NCBI RefSeq assembly: GCF_000009625.1 | Contig: NC_002678.2 | Location: 2,170,001-2,234,000 of the forward strand | Direction of reading: 5' to 3' | Length of the DNA stretch: 64,000 nt | Source of the DNA: Mesorhizobium japonicum MAFF 303099 | GTDB lineage: Bacteria > Pseudomonadota > Alphaproteobacteria > Rhizobiales > Rhizobiaceae | In this document: in pieces, positions 27,054 through 35,423 of the stretch | How the letters are laid out: each line of letters opens with the position of its first letter | Position numbering within the stretch: the stretch's first letter is position 1 | Made by a program: the position numbers and the translations under genes | Notes under the pieces: model-generated | The model's input: only the letters and a program-made list of their open reading frames with translations | Databases searched by the model: none | What the model was told of the DNA's origin: nothing

Positions 27054-29132
27054 ATGAACTGGTCGATCTCCTTCGAACCGCTGATCTCCTGGCCGCTGCT
27101 GGCCCTCGTGCTGGTGCCGCTGGCGCTGCTGGCGCTTATCGGCCTGTGGTTTCGCCAGCGCGGCGGTGTCCTGCGCTTCGTCGCTTTGCTGGCGCTCGCA
27201 GCCGCCCTGTTCAATCCGGTGTTTCTCAACGAGGAGCGCGAGCCGCTGAAGAGCGTCGTCGCGCTGATCGTCGACCGCAGCCAGAGCCAGGACATCGGCG
27301 ATCGCACCAGGCAGACCGACGAGGCGCTGGCCGGGCTGCAGCAGCGTCTAGGCCGCTTCAAGCAATTCGACGTCCGCGTCGTCGAGGCCGGCAAATCCGA
27401 TGCCGCCGAGGAGCGTACCGAAACGCGGCTGTTCGGCGCGCTGGAAGGCGCCTTCCGCGACGTGCCGCCGTCTCGCATCGGCGGCGCCATCATGATCACC
27501 GATGGCGAGGTGCATGACGCGCCCCCGGGCGCGCCCGACTTCAACGCGCCGCTGCACGCCTTGATCACCGGCAACGATCACGAAAAGGACCGCCGCATCC
27601 GCTTCGAGAACGCGCCGCGTTTCGGCATCGTCGGCAAGCCGCTCGACATGACCTACCGCGTCATCTCGACGGAAAACGAGGCCGGCCCGGTCGACGTGCG
27701 CGTCTCGGTCAATGGCGAACAAGTCTCGGTCGAGCATGCCACCGTCGGCCAGGCCATGCCGCTGCAGGTGACCATTCCGGGCGCCGGGCGCAACATCATC
27801 GAACTCGCCATCGACCGCGAACCCAGCGAACTCACCGACACCAACAACCGCGCCATCGCGCTGGTCGACGGCATCCGCGAGAATTTGCGCGTGCTGCTCG
27901 TTTCGGGCGAACCGCATGCGGGCGAGCGCACCTGGCGCAATCTGTTGAAATCCGACGCCTCGGTCGATCTCGTCCACTTCACCATTCTGCGGCCGCCGGA
28001 AAAGCAGGACGGCACGCCGATCAACGAATTGTCGCTGATCGCCTTCCCGACGCGCGAACTGTTCGTCGAGAAGATCAAGGATTTCGACCTCATCATCTTC
28101 GACCGCTACCAGCACCGCGACGTGCTGCCGATCCTCTATTACGACTACATCTCCGAATATGTCGAAAAGGGCGGCGCCCTGCTCATCGCCGCCGGCCCCG
28201 AATATGCCGGCGAGGCTTCTATCGCGCGCACGCCGCTGATGTCGGCCCTGCCGGCCATGCCGACCGGCGAAGTGGTCGAAAAGGCCTTCTACCCGCGCCT
28301 CACCGATCTCGGCCAGCGTCATCCGGTGACGCGCGGCCTCGACGGTTCGAGCACCGAGCCACCGCACTGGAGCCGCTGGTTCCGCACCATAGGCGTGCAG
28401 AATCCGCAAGGCGAGGTGGTGATGAAGGGGGCCGACAACCGGCCGCTGCTGCTGCTCGACCGCAAGGGCGAAGGCCGTGTCGGCATGCTTCTGTCCGACC
28501 AGGGCTGGCTGTGGGCGCGCGGCTTCGAGGGCGGCGGTCCGCATGTCCAGCTCTACAGGCGCATCGCCCACTGGCTGATGAAGGAGCCGGAGCTCGAGGA
28601 AGAGCGGCTGACCGCCGACGGCCGCGGCATGGTGCTGGAGATCCGCCGCCAGACCATGGCCGACGATCCCGGCCCCGCACAGATCATCACCCCGTCGGGC
28701 AAGACGGTGACCGTCAAGCTCGATAAATCCGAGCCCGGCGTCTTCCTCGGCAGCGTCCAGACCAGCGAGATCGGCCTCTTCCAGGTCGCCAACGGCGATC
28801 TCACCGCGCTCGCCCATGTCGGACCGGTCAATGCGCCGGAATTCGCCGACGTCATCTCCACCGAAAACCGGCTGAAGGCGCCGGCGGAAGCCACCGGCGG
28901 CGGCGTGCGCCGGCTGGCGTCATCGACGGCCCTGGGCAGCGACGTGACCCTGCCGTCCATCGTGCCGGTGCGCTCGTCCGGCGAGGCCTCCGGCAGCGAC
29001 TGGATCGGCCTGCGCCCCACCGACGACAGCGTGCTCAAGGCGGTGTCGCGCGTGCCGCTGTTCGGCGGCTTCCTCGGCCTCGGCCTGCTACTCCTGGCGA
29101 TGGGCTCGATGTGGTACCGCGAGGGGCGGTGA
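27054..29132 (+). CDS. Membrane protein with vWA-like and glutamine-amidotransferase-like domains
   Basis: The 692-residue protein has N-terminal helices (LLALVLVPLALLALIGLWF and FVALLALAAALFNPVFL), then a vWA-like start (VVALIVDRSQSQDIGDR) that keeps a D-x-S-x-S MIDAS core. A later block (DFDLIIFDRYQHRDVLPILYYDYISEYVEKGGALLIAAGPEYAG, of which EKGGALLIAAGPEY is the key part) resembles the class I amidotransferase fold without its Cys. A single C-terminal membrane helix ends in YREGR. It follows the DUF4159 gene by three bases. The pair probably forms a membrane complex served by MoxR and DUF58. Confidence 0.82.
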   Translation: MNWSISFEPLISWPLLALVLVPLALLALIGLWFRQRGGVLRFVALLALAAALFNPVFLNEEREPLKSVVALIVDRSQSQDIGDRTRQTDEALAGLQQRLGRFKQFDVRVVEAGKSDAAEERTETRLFGALEGAFRDVPPSRIGGAIMITDGEVHDAPPGAPDFNAPLHALITGNDHEKDRRIRFENAPRFGIVGKPLDMTYRVISTENEAGPVDVRVSVNGEQVSVEHATVGQAMPLQVTIPGAGRNIIELAIDREPSELTDTNNRAIALVDGIRENLRVLLVSGEPHAGERTWRNLLKSDASVDLVHFTILRPPEKQDGTPINELSLIAFPTRELFVEKIKDFDLIIFDRYQHRDVLPILYYDYISEYVEKGGALLIAAGPEYAGEASIARTPLMSALPAMPTGEVVEKAFYPRLTDLGQRHPVTRGLDGSSTEPPHWSRWFRTIGVQNPQGEVVMKGADNRPLLLLDRKGEGRVGMLLSDQGWLWARGFEGGGPHVQLYRRIAHWLMKEPELEEERLTADGRGMVLEIRRQTMADDPGPAQIITPSGKTVTVKLDKSEPGVFLGSVQTSEIGLFQVANGDLTALAHVGPVNAPEFADVISTENRLKAPAEATGGGVRRLASSTALGSDVTLPSIVPVRSSGEASGSDWIGLRPTDDSVLKAVSRVPLFGGFLGLGLLLLAMGSMWYREGR

Positions 29133-29211
29133 GAATCTCGTCGGCGCTCTACGTCAAACGGCGTCTGCCGGGGCCCCGGTGCCTGCGGCAACTCCCCAGC
29201 GTTCAAGACCT

Positions 29212-29236
29212 TTCATCGTGCCACTGGCACGATGAA
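29212..29236. terminator. Hairpin between converging genes (probable terminator)
   Basis: A perfect 11-base stem TTCATCGTGCC/GGCACGATGAA with a three-base loop lies between the end of the MoxR operon (29132) and the end of clpS (29260). There is no strong T run. The symmetric position suits bidirectional termination or 3' end protection. Confidence 0.6.
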
Positions 29237-29259
29237 TTCGCCTGCGGCGAAGCGATCAC

Positions 29260-29565
29260 TCACTCCTCCGGCTCGGTCGTGAACAGCAGCGGGTAGCCCT
29301 TGGCCTTGCCGGCGTCGGTGGCCCGTGTCGCCTTGGTCTCGGCGACATCCTTGGTGAAGACCGCGACCACGCAGACGCCGCGCCGGTGTGCGGTGATCAT
29401 GATGCGGTGCGCCTGGTCCTCGCTGAGCTTGAACTCGCCCTTCAGCACCGTGACGACGAATTCGCGCGGCGTGAAATCGTCATTGATGAGGATGACCTTG
29501 TAGAGCTTGGGCCGCTCGGTCTGCGGCTTGACCTTGGTTCGCGGTTTTGTGGTGATTTCTGGCAT
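29260..29565 (-). CDS. clpS: ATP-dependent Clp protease adaptor ClpS
   Basis: The 101-residue adaptor delivers N-degron substrates to ClpAP. The core KLYKVILINDDFTPREFVVTVL contains the N-end binding Asn-Asp-Asp pocket residues (NDD) and TPREFV. Further motifs are MITAHRRGVCVVAVFTKDVAETK and YPLLFTTEPEE. The N-terminal 18 residues are flexible and basic, as in other ClpS proteins. No clpA is adjacent in the window. Rhizobia usually have two ClpS copies, and the separation from clpA suggests this may be the second (ClpS2) type. That is inference. Confidence 0.92.
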   Translation of the reverse strand: MPEITTKPRTKVKPQTERPKLYKVILINDDFTPREFVVTVLKGEFKLSEDQAHRIMITAHRRGVCVVAVFTKDVAETKATRATDAGKAKGYPLLFTTEPEE

Positions 29566-29704
29566 CGGAACCGACAGTTTCGCGATCGGGCTTCACCCGC
29601 TATTTTGCCACGGGCGGCAGCGATCGTCCATTTTGATTGGCAGGCGGACCGCCGGCGGGGCGGCCCGGTCAATCACAATCATGTGGGAAATTGTCGAGCG
29701 CCGT

Positions 29705-30019
29705 TCAACGGCCCTGGCGGCCGAAGATGCGGCGGTTCGCGCCGGCATCCGCCCGGCGTTCCATCCAGGCCGCGATCGGCCATCCGGCAACGCAGATCAG
29801 CGTCACGGCAAGAAGCACGATCAGCAACCACGCCTGGACAGGTGTGATGTAGTCCCAATTGCTGGAAATTATCGGCGCGAACAGCGAGGGCTCGGTGCGG
29901 CCACTGGCGGGGTCGGGCACGGGGCTGGCGGTGAGCAGAATCAGCACCCTGGCGACACCGGTTGCAACCAGGCCGCCGATCACCATCGAACGTAATATGG
30001 ACGAAAGCCGCTTCTTCAT
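29705..30019 (-). CDS. Small two-helix membrane protein, unknown function
   Basis: In this 104-residue protein two membrane segments are visible: MVIGGLVATGVARVLILLTA near residues 12-31 and AWLLIVLLAVTLICVAGWPIAAW near residues 62-85. A periplasmic loop lies between them (SPVPDPASGRTEPSLFAPIISSNWDY). The basic C-terminus (ERRADAGANRRIFGRQGR) should be cytoplasmic. The start at MKKRLSSILRSM was chosen because the upstream extension is Arg/Ser-rich and not membrane-like. I do not recognise the family. It lies between clpS and a small secreted basic protein. Confidence 0.65.
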   Translation of the reverse strand: MKKRLSSILRSMVIGGLVATGVARVLILLTASPVPDPASGRTEPSLFAPIISSNWDYITPVQAWLLIVLLAVTLICVAGWPIAAWMERRADAGANRRIFGRQGR

Positions 30020-30178
30020 GCGGATTGTCTTACATGACCGGCGTTGCAAACGGGTTAAACACGATCGAGATGCACGGCTGGAAGGCGCCGGGTATTCAGT
30101 TCGACCATACATTCGGCAGAAGGCCGCCCCAGCCGGTTACGGCTGGAACGGCCTTGCTAGAACTGACCTCGAAGCTGA

Positions 30179-30448
30179 TCAGGGCTTCTTCTTCGGAGCA
30201 ACCTTGTCCATGGCCTTGTCCGTGGCCTTCTTCACGGGCTTCTTGGCAGGAGCCTTCTTGTGCTTGACCTTCTTGACGACCTTCTTCACCGGGGGCTTGG
30301 CGGTGGCGTCAGCAGCCGGAGCGGTGGTGGTCGTCGTGGTCGAAGCAGCCGGAGCAGCGGTCGTGGTGGCAGCAGCGTTGCCGAGAGCGGGCATCGCGAA
30401 AGCCAGAGCGACGGCGAGACCGGTGGCGGAGAGGATGGACTTTTTCAT
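30179..30448 (-). CDS. Small secreted Lys/Ala/Pro-rich basic protein
   Basis: The 89-residue protein has a clean signal peptide (MKKSILSATGLAVALAFAMPALGNAA). A Thr/Ala-rich linker (TTAAPAAS, TTTTTT) follows, and then a strongly basic tail built from repeated VKKV, APAKKP and KKP units with a histone H1-like look. It is probably disordered, and in the periplasm it could bind polyanions such as LPS or capsule. The repetitive sequence makes homology searches unreliable. A good ribosome binding site (GGAAATGAAG) precedes the ATG. Confidence 0.7.
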   Translation of the reverse strand: MKKSILSATGLAVALAFAMPALGNAAATTTAAPAASTTTTTTAPAADATAKPPVKKVVKKVKHKKAPAKKPVKKATDKAMDKVAPKKKP

Positions 30449-30484
30449 GGCTTCATTTCCTTTTTATGCGGGTCAAGTTGAGTG

Positions 30485-30784
30485 TCACTGGACCGGGTCG
30501 TTCGGTGTCACTCCAAGCAGCTTCAAAGCGTTGGCGAGCATCCGGATGCCCTGTGCCTGTTTCTTGGCGGCGCAGTACCGGTTGCCCTTTCTCTGAAGTG
30601 CCTTTGCCGCGGTGACCTGCGTTGCCGTGGCATGGGTTTCGAGGGCTTCATCAAATTGGTGGCTGAGATTGGCGCACCGTTCGCTCCGGGTGAGCGGCGC
30701 CTTTGCGTCCGATTGTCCAACAGCGGCAGTGACCAGGCCAAGGCCCAGCAACGCACCCAACAAACTGATCGACAAGCCTGGCAT
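30485..30784 (-). CDS. Small secreted helical protein, unknown function
   Basis: The 99-residue protein has an N-terminal signal peptide (MPGLSISLLGALLGLGLVTAAVG). Its mature part is charged and helical with two Cys (RCANLSHQFDEALE and NRYCAAKKQAQGIRML) that could form a disulfide between two helices. It lies 36 bases upstream of the basic secreted protein on the same strand, so the two may be co-expressed. I do not recognise it. The region upstream holds a rhizobial-type palindromic repeat and the divergent response regulator gene. Confidence 0.65.
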   Translation of the reverse strand: MPGLSISLLGALLGLGLVTAAVGQSDAKAPLTRSERCANLSHQFDEALETHATATQVTAAKALQRKGNRYCAAKKQAQGIRMLANALKLLGVTPNDPVQ

Positions 30785-31128
30785 CGGTTTTTCCGTGAAC
30801 CCGGAGATTTGCGTCGCAGCCGGTAATCTGACCGCCACGACACGGTTATGCCGCCCTACCTTTTCAGGAGTTTTTCCCAATTGTAGAATTTTGTTTCTGG
30901 ATTGTGTCTGTCCCGCCGCCTGATGCGTATCGTCCAAAAGGGCTCCCGGTTTTGGGAACCGACACGCATGGAAACAAAGAGCTCCGGCACGGTCATGGCT
31001 TTCCATGTGGAGAAGGCCGAATTCGTTCTCCCTTGAAAAGCAAGGCACTGGCCAACATATGGCCCGAATTCTATCGTGTGGCTCACCTGCCAGGAATGAC
31101 TTGGCCGGCAATCGAGACAGGGCACCTC
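30785..31128. other. Intergenic region between a small secreted protein and the two-component system
   Basis: This 344-base region has an AT-rich part at about 30855-30905, which is promoter-like in this genome, and the palindromic repeat at 30923-30969. An open frame from 30904 is continuous with the response regulator but runs through the repeat and carries no receiver-domain sequence, so I treat it as untranslated. Confidence 0.55.
30923..30969. repeat. RIME-like palindromic repeat, copy B
   Basis: The outer arms ATGCGTATCG and CGACACGCAT pair with one G-U-type change, and the inner part is CCAAAAG...GGTTTTGG. Size and plan match the copy at 47541-47588, with compensatory differences in the arms. 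It resembles the Rhizobium intergenic mosaic elements. Confidence 0.65.
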
Positions 31129-31845
31129 GTGAAATCCGACGCACACATACTGATCGTCGACGACGACAAGGGCATCCGCGACCTGCTTCAGGAATTCTTC
31201 CAGAAGCGGGGGCTGCACACTTCGGTTGCCGCGGACGGTACCGAGATGGAGGCCGTCCTGCGCCGCGCGCAGGTGGACCTCATCGTGCTCGACGTGATGT
31301 TGCCCGGCAAGAGCGGGCTGGAACTGTGCCGCGATCTGCGCGCCCAGTACTCGACGCCGATCATCATGCTGACCGCCGTCACCGAGACCACCGACCGCGT
31401 CGTCGGCCTGGAAATGGGCGCCGACGACTATGTGCCCAAGCCCTTCGATCCGCGCGAACTCCTGGCGCGCATCCGTGCCGTGCTGCGGCGCAATGGTGCC
31501 GCCGAGCCGAAGCGCGCCACCGCCAAGCAGATCTACCGTTTCGCCGGCTGGACGATGGACTGTTCGCGGCGCCGGCTGACGGCGCCCGACGATGTCAGGG
31601 TCGAGCTCACCATGGCCGAATTCAACCTGCTGCAGACCTTCGTCAAGAGCGCCCAGCGCGTGCTGACCCGCGACCAGCTCATCGAACTCTCCGGCGGCGA
31701 CAGCGACTATTCCTTCGACCGCAGCATCGACATCCTGGTCAGCCGGCTGCGGCGCAAGATGGAAGATGACCCAAAAACGCCGAAACTGATCCTGACGGTG
31801 CGCAGCGGCGGCTACCAGTTCCTGCCCGAGACGACCTCCGAATGA
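31129..31845 (+). CDS. OmpR-family response regulator
   Basis: The 238-residue protein has an N-terminal receiver domain with the acidic cluster D11-D12-D13, phosphoacceptor D55 (LIVLDVMLPG) and K104 (YVPKPFDP). The C-terminal winged helix (LTMAEFNLLQTFVKSAQRVLTRDQLIEL, then SIDILVSRLRRKME) is OmpR/PhoB type. The GTG at 31129 gives the usual eight-residue lead before the first strand. An ATG at 31096 would add eleven residues and has poor ribosome binding site spacing. It overlaps the sensor kinase start by four bases. The output genes are not evident, though the flanking secreted proteins are candidates. Confidence 0.9.
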   Translation: MKSDAHILIVDDDKGIRDLLQEFFQKRGLHTSVAADGTEMEAVLRRAQVDLIVLDVMLPGKSGLELCRDLRAQYSTPIIMLTAVTETTDRVVGLEMGADDYVPKPFDPRELLARIRAVLRRNGAAEPKRATAKQIYRFAGWTMDCSRRRLTAPDDVRVELTMAEFNLLQTFVKSAQRVLTRDQLIELSGGDSDYSFDRSIDILVSRLRRKMEDDPKTPKLILTVRSGGYQFLPETTSE

Positions 31846-33248
31846 AACGTCTCCTGCCGCAGACCTTGCCTGCCTGGGTGCTGCTGATCGTCATTGCCGG
31901 CCTTCTGATCAGCCAGGTCGCGACCCTCTATATCGTGTCGCGCGACCGCGCCGTCGCCAACGACGTGGTCGACCTCTACCGGCTCAACGACCGCGCCTTC
32001 TCTTTGGTGCAGCTGATGAGCGGCGCCACGCCGGAAGAGCGCAAGGCAACCGCGGCGGGCCTGTTCAACTCGACCTACGCGCTTACCGTCTCGGACACGC
32101 CCGCCGTCACCTCCTCGATCGCCGGCGACGACGAACTGGCCGAACTCGAGGATATCCTCGTTGGCCGGCTGTCGAAGTTCGGCGTCACCGACGCGCGCGT
32201 GCGGCGCGATCCGGCGACGCGCGAGGCCGACGACGCCAGCACCGTATCCGGCCCCGACATCGGCCAGGTCGAGCGCGACCTCCTGGTGCTCGCCGCCAAT
32301 TTCGCCCAGAGCGACAAGCTGACGGCTTCCTTGCGCTTCGCCGACGGCCAGTGGCTGAACTTCACCGAGCCGATTACGCCGGTCGGCCCGATCCTGAGCT
32401 TCGACAGCCTGCCGCTCTATTCGCTGATCGCCGGCCTGGTGGTGATCATGTCGATCTGGTCGCTGCGCCGGCTGACCGCGCCCTACCGGATGATGGAAAC
32501 CGCCGTGAACCGGATCGGCAAGGATTTGAAGAGCCCGCCGATCACCGAATCGGGCAGCCGCGAGGTGCGGGCCGCCGCCAGGGCGATCAACGCCATGCAG
32601 ACGAGGTTGCGCGAATATGTCGAGGACCGCGAACATCTTGCCGCAGCACTTGCGCATGATTTGCGCACGCCGATGACGCGCATGCGGCTGCGGCTCGAAC
32701 TGTTGCGCAAATCGGCGGTCCGCGAGGCGCTGGCGCACGATCTCGCCGATGTCGAGAGCATCGCCAGCTCGGTGATCGACTTCGCCACTTTCGAGGTGAA
32801 CGAGGAGAAAGCCGAGCGCATCGACTTCTGGTCGTTCGTGGAATCGATCGCCGACCCCTATCCGGAGGTCTCGTTCGACAATGACGACACCCGTTCGCGC
32901 GGCCTGATCTGCATGGCGCGGCCGGTGGCGCTCAGGCGCTGCGTCACCAATCTGGTGCAGAACGCCGTCACTTACGGCAAGAAGGCGCATCTGAGCCTGC
33001 ACCGCTCGGACGGTACGATCACGCTCACCATCCGCGACGAAGGACCCGGCATACCGCAGGCCCAGATCGATGCCGTGTTCGGCTCCTTCGTGCGCCTCGA
33101 ACAGTCCCGCAACCGCCAGACCGGCGGCCTCGGCCTGGGACTCACCATCGCCCGCAACATCGCGCGCGCCGCCGGCGGCGAGATCCGCCTGTCCAACCAT
33201 CCCGACGGCGGGCTGCTGACCGAGCTGCGCCTACCGCTGGCGGCCTGA
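31842..33248 (+). CDS. Sensor histidine kinase, partner of the OmpR-type regulator
   Basis: The 468-residue protein has a first membrane helix at 12-32, a periplasmic domain of about 155 residues and a second helix at about 190-207. A HAMP-like linker and the H-box with H272 (LAHDLRTPMTRMRLRLELL) come next. ATP-binding boxes follow: N-box RRCVTNLVQNAVTYG, G1 IRDEGPGIPQ and G2 TGGLGLGLTIARNIA. It is a complete transmitter. The periplasmic domain has no motif that I can link to a ligand. Translation is coupled to the regulator gene by an ATGA overlap. Confidence 0.92.
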   Translation: MKRLLPQTLPAWVLLIVIAGLLISQVATLYIVSRDRAVANDVVDLYRLNDRAFSLVQLMSGATPEERKATAAGLFNSTYALTVSDTPAVTSSIAGDDELAELEDILVGRLSKFGVTDARVRRDPATREADDASTVSGPDIGQVERDLLVLAANFAQSDKLTASLRFADGQWLNFTEPITPVGPILSFDSLPLYSLIAGLVVIMSIWSLRRLTAPYRMMETAVNRIGKDLKSPPITESGSREVRAAARAINAMQTRLREYVEDREHLAAALAHDLRTPMTRMRLRLELLRKSAVREALAHDLADVESIASSVIDFATFEVNEEKAERIDFWSFVESIADPYPEVSFDNDDTRSRGLICMARPVALRRCVTNLVQNAVTYGKKAHLSLHRSDGTITLTIRDEGPGIPQAQIDAVFGSFVRLEQSRNRQTGGLGLGLTIARNIARAAGGEIRLSNHPDGGLLTELRLPLAA

Positions 33249-33253
33249 ACCGC

Positions 33254-34435
33254 CTACCTTCTCAACACCGCGCTCAGCACATCCCTGATGCCGATGGCCC
33301 CGACGAAGCGGGACTGTTCGTCGAACAGCGCCACCGGTGCGGTCTGCGAACGGTGCATGGCCAGCATCACGGTTTTCAGCGACGTGCCGGGATTGGCCCA
33401 GAACACTTGCGCTGCTTCCTCCGACTGGGCCTCGACATCGGCGCAGGACACCCACACCGCCGGCTTGCCGTCGCGTTCCGCGGCAGCCACAAGGCCGTGA
33501 TCGTCGATCTTGAAGCGCGTCGTCTTGCGCCGGTCGAGCCACACCCAACCATTGTCGCCGTGTTCGAGGTCGCGGCGGTCGCGCATGACGTTCCAGGCGG
33601 TCAGCACCGAGAGCGGATTCACATTGGCGATGAAGTCGCGGACGTAGTCATTGGCGGGGCGCAGCACGATGTCTTCCGGCGCGCCGGTCTGGACGATGCG
33701 CCCGCCCTCCATGATGGTGATGTGGCTGCCGATCTTCAGCGCCTCTTCCAGGTCATGGCTGACGAAGATGATGGTCTTCTTCAGCTCGGCCTGCAGCTGC
33801 AGCAACTCATCCTGAAGCTTGGTGCGGATCAGCGGGTCGAGCGCCGAGAACGGCTCATCCATCAACAGGATCGGCGCCTCGGTGGCAAAGGCCCGCGCCA
33901 GGCCGACGCGCTGCTGCATGCCGCCCGACAGCTCATGCGCGTATTTCTTCGACCACTGGTCGAGATTGACCAGCTTGAGCTGGCGATGGACGCGCTCCTT
34001 GCGCTCAGCTTCCGGAACACCGGCGAGTTCGAGGCCGAGGCCGACATTCTCCTCCACCGTGCGCCATGGCAGCAGGCCGAACTGCTGGAACACCATGGCC
34101 ACCTGCTTCTGGCGCAAGCGCCGCAAGGTCGGCTCGTCGCAGGTGACGACGTCGACGATCTTGTCGCCGTCCTTGACCAGCACCTGGCCGCGCGACACCA
34201 CGTTGAGCCGGTTGACGGCTCGAAGCAGCGTCGACTTGCCGGAGCCCGACAGGCCCATCAGCACCGAGATCTCGCCCTCGTGCACGGTCAGGCTGGCGCC
34301 GGCGCAGCCCAGCACATTGCCGGTCTTCTCCAGGATTTCGGCGCGCGTGGCGCCCTTGTCGATCATCGCCAGCGAGCCGGCCTGGTCGGCGCCGAAGACG
34401 ATATCGACGTTCTTGAAATCGACGGCGACGGTCAT
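33254..34435 (-). CDS. choV: Choline ABC transporter ATP-binding protein
   Basis: The 393-residue protein of the ProV/OpuAA class has Walker A GLSGSGKST, Q-loop VFQQFGLLPWRTVEENVGLGLEL, signature LSGGMQQRVGLARAF, Walker B PILLMDEPFSALDPL and H-loop VSHDLEEA. After the ATPase come about 130 residues with CBS-like repeats (for example DRRDLEHGDNGWVWLDRR and ALFDEQSRFVGAIGIRDVL), which sense ionic strength in OpuA. The start overlaps the permease stop by four bases. Assignment to choline rather than betaine comes from the neighbouring choX. Confidence 0.9.
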   Translation of the reverse strand: MTVAVDFKNVDIVFGADQAGSLAMIDKGATRAEILEKTGNVLGCAGASLTVHEGEISVLMGLSGSGKSTLLRAVNRLNVVSRGQVLVKDGDKIVDVVTCDEPTLRRLRQKQVAMVFQQFGLLPWRTVEENVGLGLELAGVPEAERKERVHRQLKLVNLDQWSKKYAHELSGGMQQRVGLARAFATEAPILLMDEPFSALDPLIRTKLQDELLQLQAELKKTIIFVSHDLEEALKIGSHITIMEGGRIVQTGAPEDIVLRPANDYVRDFIANVNPLSVLTAWNVMRDRRDLEHGDNGWVWLDRRKTTRFKIDDHGLVAAAERDGKPAVWVSCADVEAQSEEAAQVFWANPGTSLKTVMLAMHRSQTAPVALFDEQSRFVGAIGIRDVLSAVLRR

Positions 34436-35286
34436 TTCTTGCCTCCAACGCCAATGCGGGTCATTCGGTCGAGCACGATGGCCAGCACGACGATGGCGAG
34501 GCCCGCCTCAAGCCCGAGATCGATGCGGCGCGAGCCGAGCGCGCGGTTGATCTCGGTGCCCAGCCCACCGGCGCCGATGAGGGCCGCGAACACCACCATC
34601 GACAGCGACAGCATGATCGATTGCGTCAGACCCGCCATGATGGTGGGCAGCGCCGATGGCAGCTCCACCTTCCACAACAGCTGGCTCTTGGTGGCGCCGA
34701 ACGCCTCGCCGGCCTCGATGATCGACTTCGGCACCGAGACGACGCCGAGATGGGTGAGCCTGACCGCGGTCGGGATGACGAAGATGATGGTGACGATGAG
34801 GCCGGGCGCGTTGCCGAGGCCGAACAGGGTCAAGACCGGGATCAGGTAGACGAAGGTCGGCAGCGTCTGCATCAGATCGAGCACCGGCAGCATGATGCGG
34901 TAGACCTTCGGCTTGTGCGCCGCCCAGATGCCGAGCGGCACGCCGATGGCCATGGCCATGGCGGCGGCGGCGACGACCAGCACCAGCGTCTGCACGGTCT
35001 GCTTCCACAGGTTCTGGTTGATGATGAAGATCAGGCCGAGAAAGACGCCGATGGCGAGCGGCCGCGAGCGCTGCAGCAGCCAGGCGATAACAGCGATGAC
35101 CAGCGCCAGCAGCACCGGCGGCACCAACAACAGGAGGTCGACCAGCCCGTCGAGGATGAAATTCAGGCCGTTGGAGAAGGCCCTGAAAATGGTGTCGAAA
35201 TTGTCGGTCAGGAAACCGAAAAAGGACTTTCCCCAGGCGCCGATCGGGATCTTGTGATCGACCATGAATTTGGAAATCGGATCCAT
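34432..35286 (-). CDS. choW: Choline ABC transporter permease
   Basis: The 284-residue inner-membrane protein of the ProW type has about six or seven helices. The EAA-type coupling loop is EAGEAFGATKSQLLWKVELPSALPTIMAGL. There is a hydrophilic N-terminus (DPISKFMVDHKIPIGAWGKSFFGFLTDNF) as in other ProW proteins. It lies between choX and choV on the same strand, and its stop overlaps the choV start. The 137-base gap from choX contains a terminator, so it is probably expressed at a lower level than the binding protein. Confidence 0.9.
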   Translation of the reverse strand: MDPISKFMVDHKIPIGAWGKSFFGFLTDNFDTIFRAFSNGLNFILDGLVDLLLLVPPVLLALVIAVIAWLLQRSRPLAIGVFLGLIFIINQNLWKQTVQTLVLVVAAAAMAMAIGVPLGIWAAHKPKVYRIMLPVLDLMQTLPTFVYLIPVLTLFGLGNAPGLIVTIIFVIPTAVRLTHLGVVSVPKSIIEAGEAFGATKSQLLWKVELPSALPTIMAGLTQSIMLSLSMVVFAALIGAGGLGTEINRALGSRRIDLGLEAGLAIVVLAIVLDRMTRIGVGGKK

Positions 35287-35356
35287 GTCACCCCTCTTCC
35301 ACCGGAGCTCTGCCTTCGGCCCCGCGCTGTCGCAACGTCATCTTGTCACAGGATGT

Positions 35357-35389
35357 GAAAAAGGGCAGCCCTTTGTCAAACGGCTGCCC
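35357..35389 (-). terminator. Intercistronic Rho-independent terminator after choX
   Basis: On the minus strand the stem GGGCAGCC/GGCTGCCC is followed by a run of five T residues, 35 bases after the choX stop and before choW. A second small hairpin (CATCCGG/CCGGATG, 35395-35413) lies directly before it. Partial read-through would give more binding protein than permease. Confidence 0.85.
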
Positions 35390-35423
35390 ATCTTCATCCG
35401 GTCATGCCGGATGCGAAGTCGGC

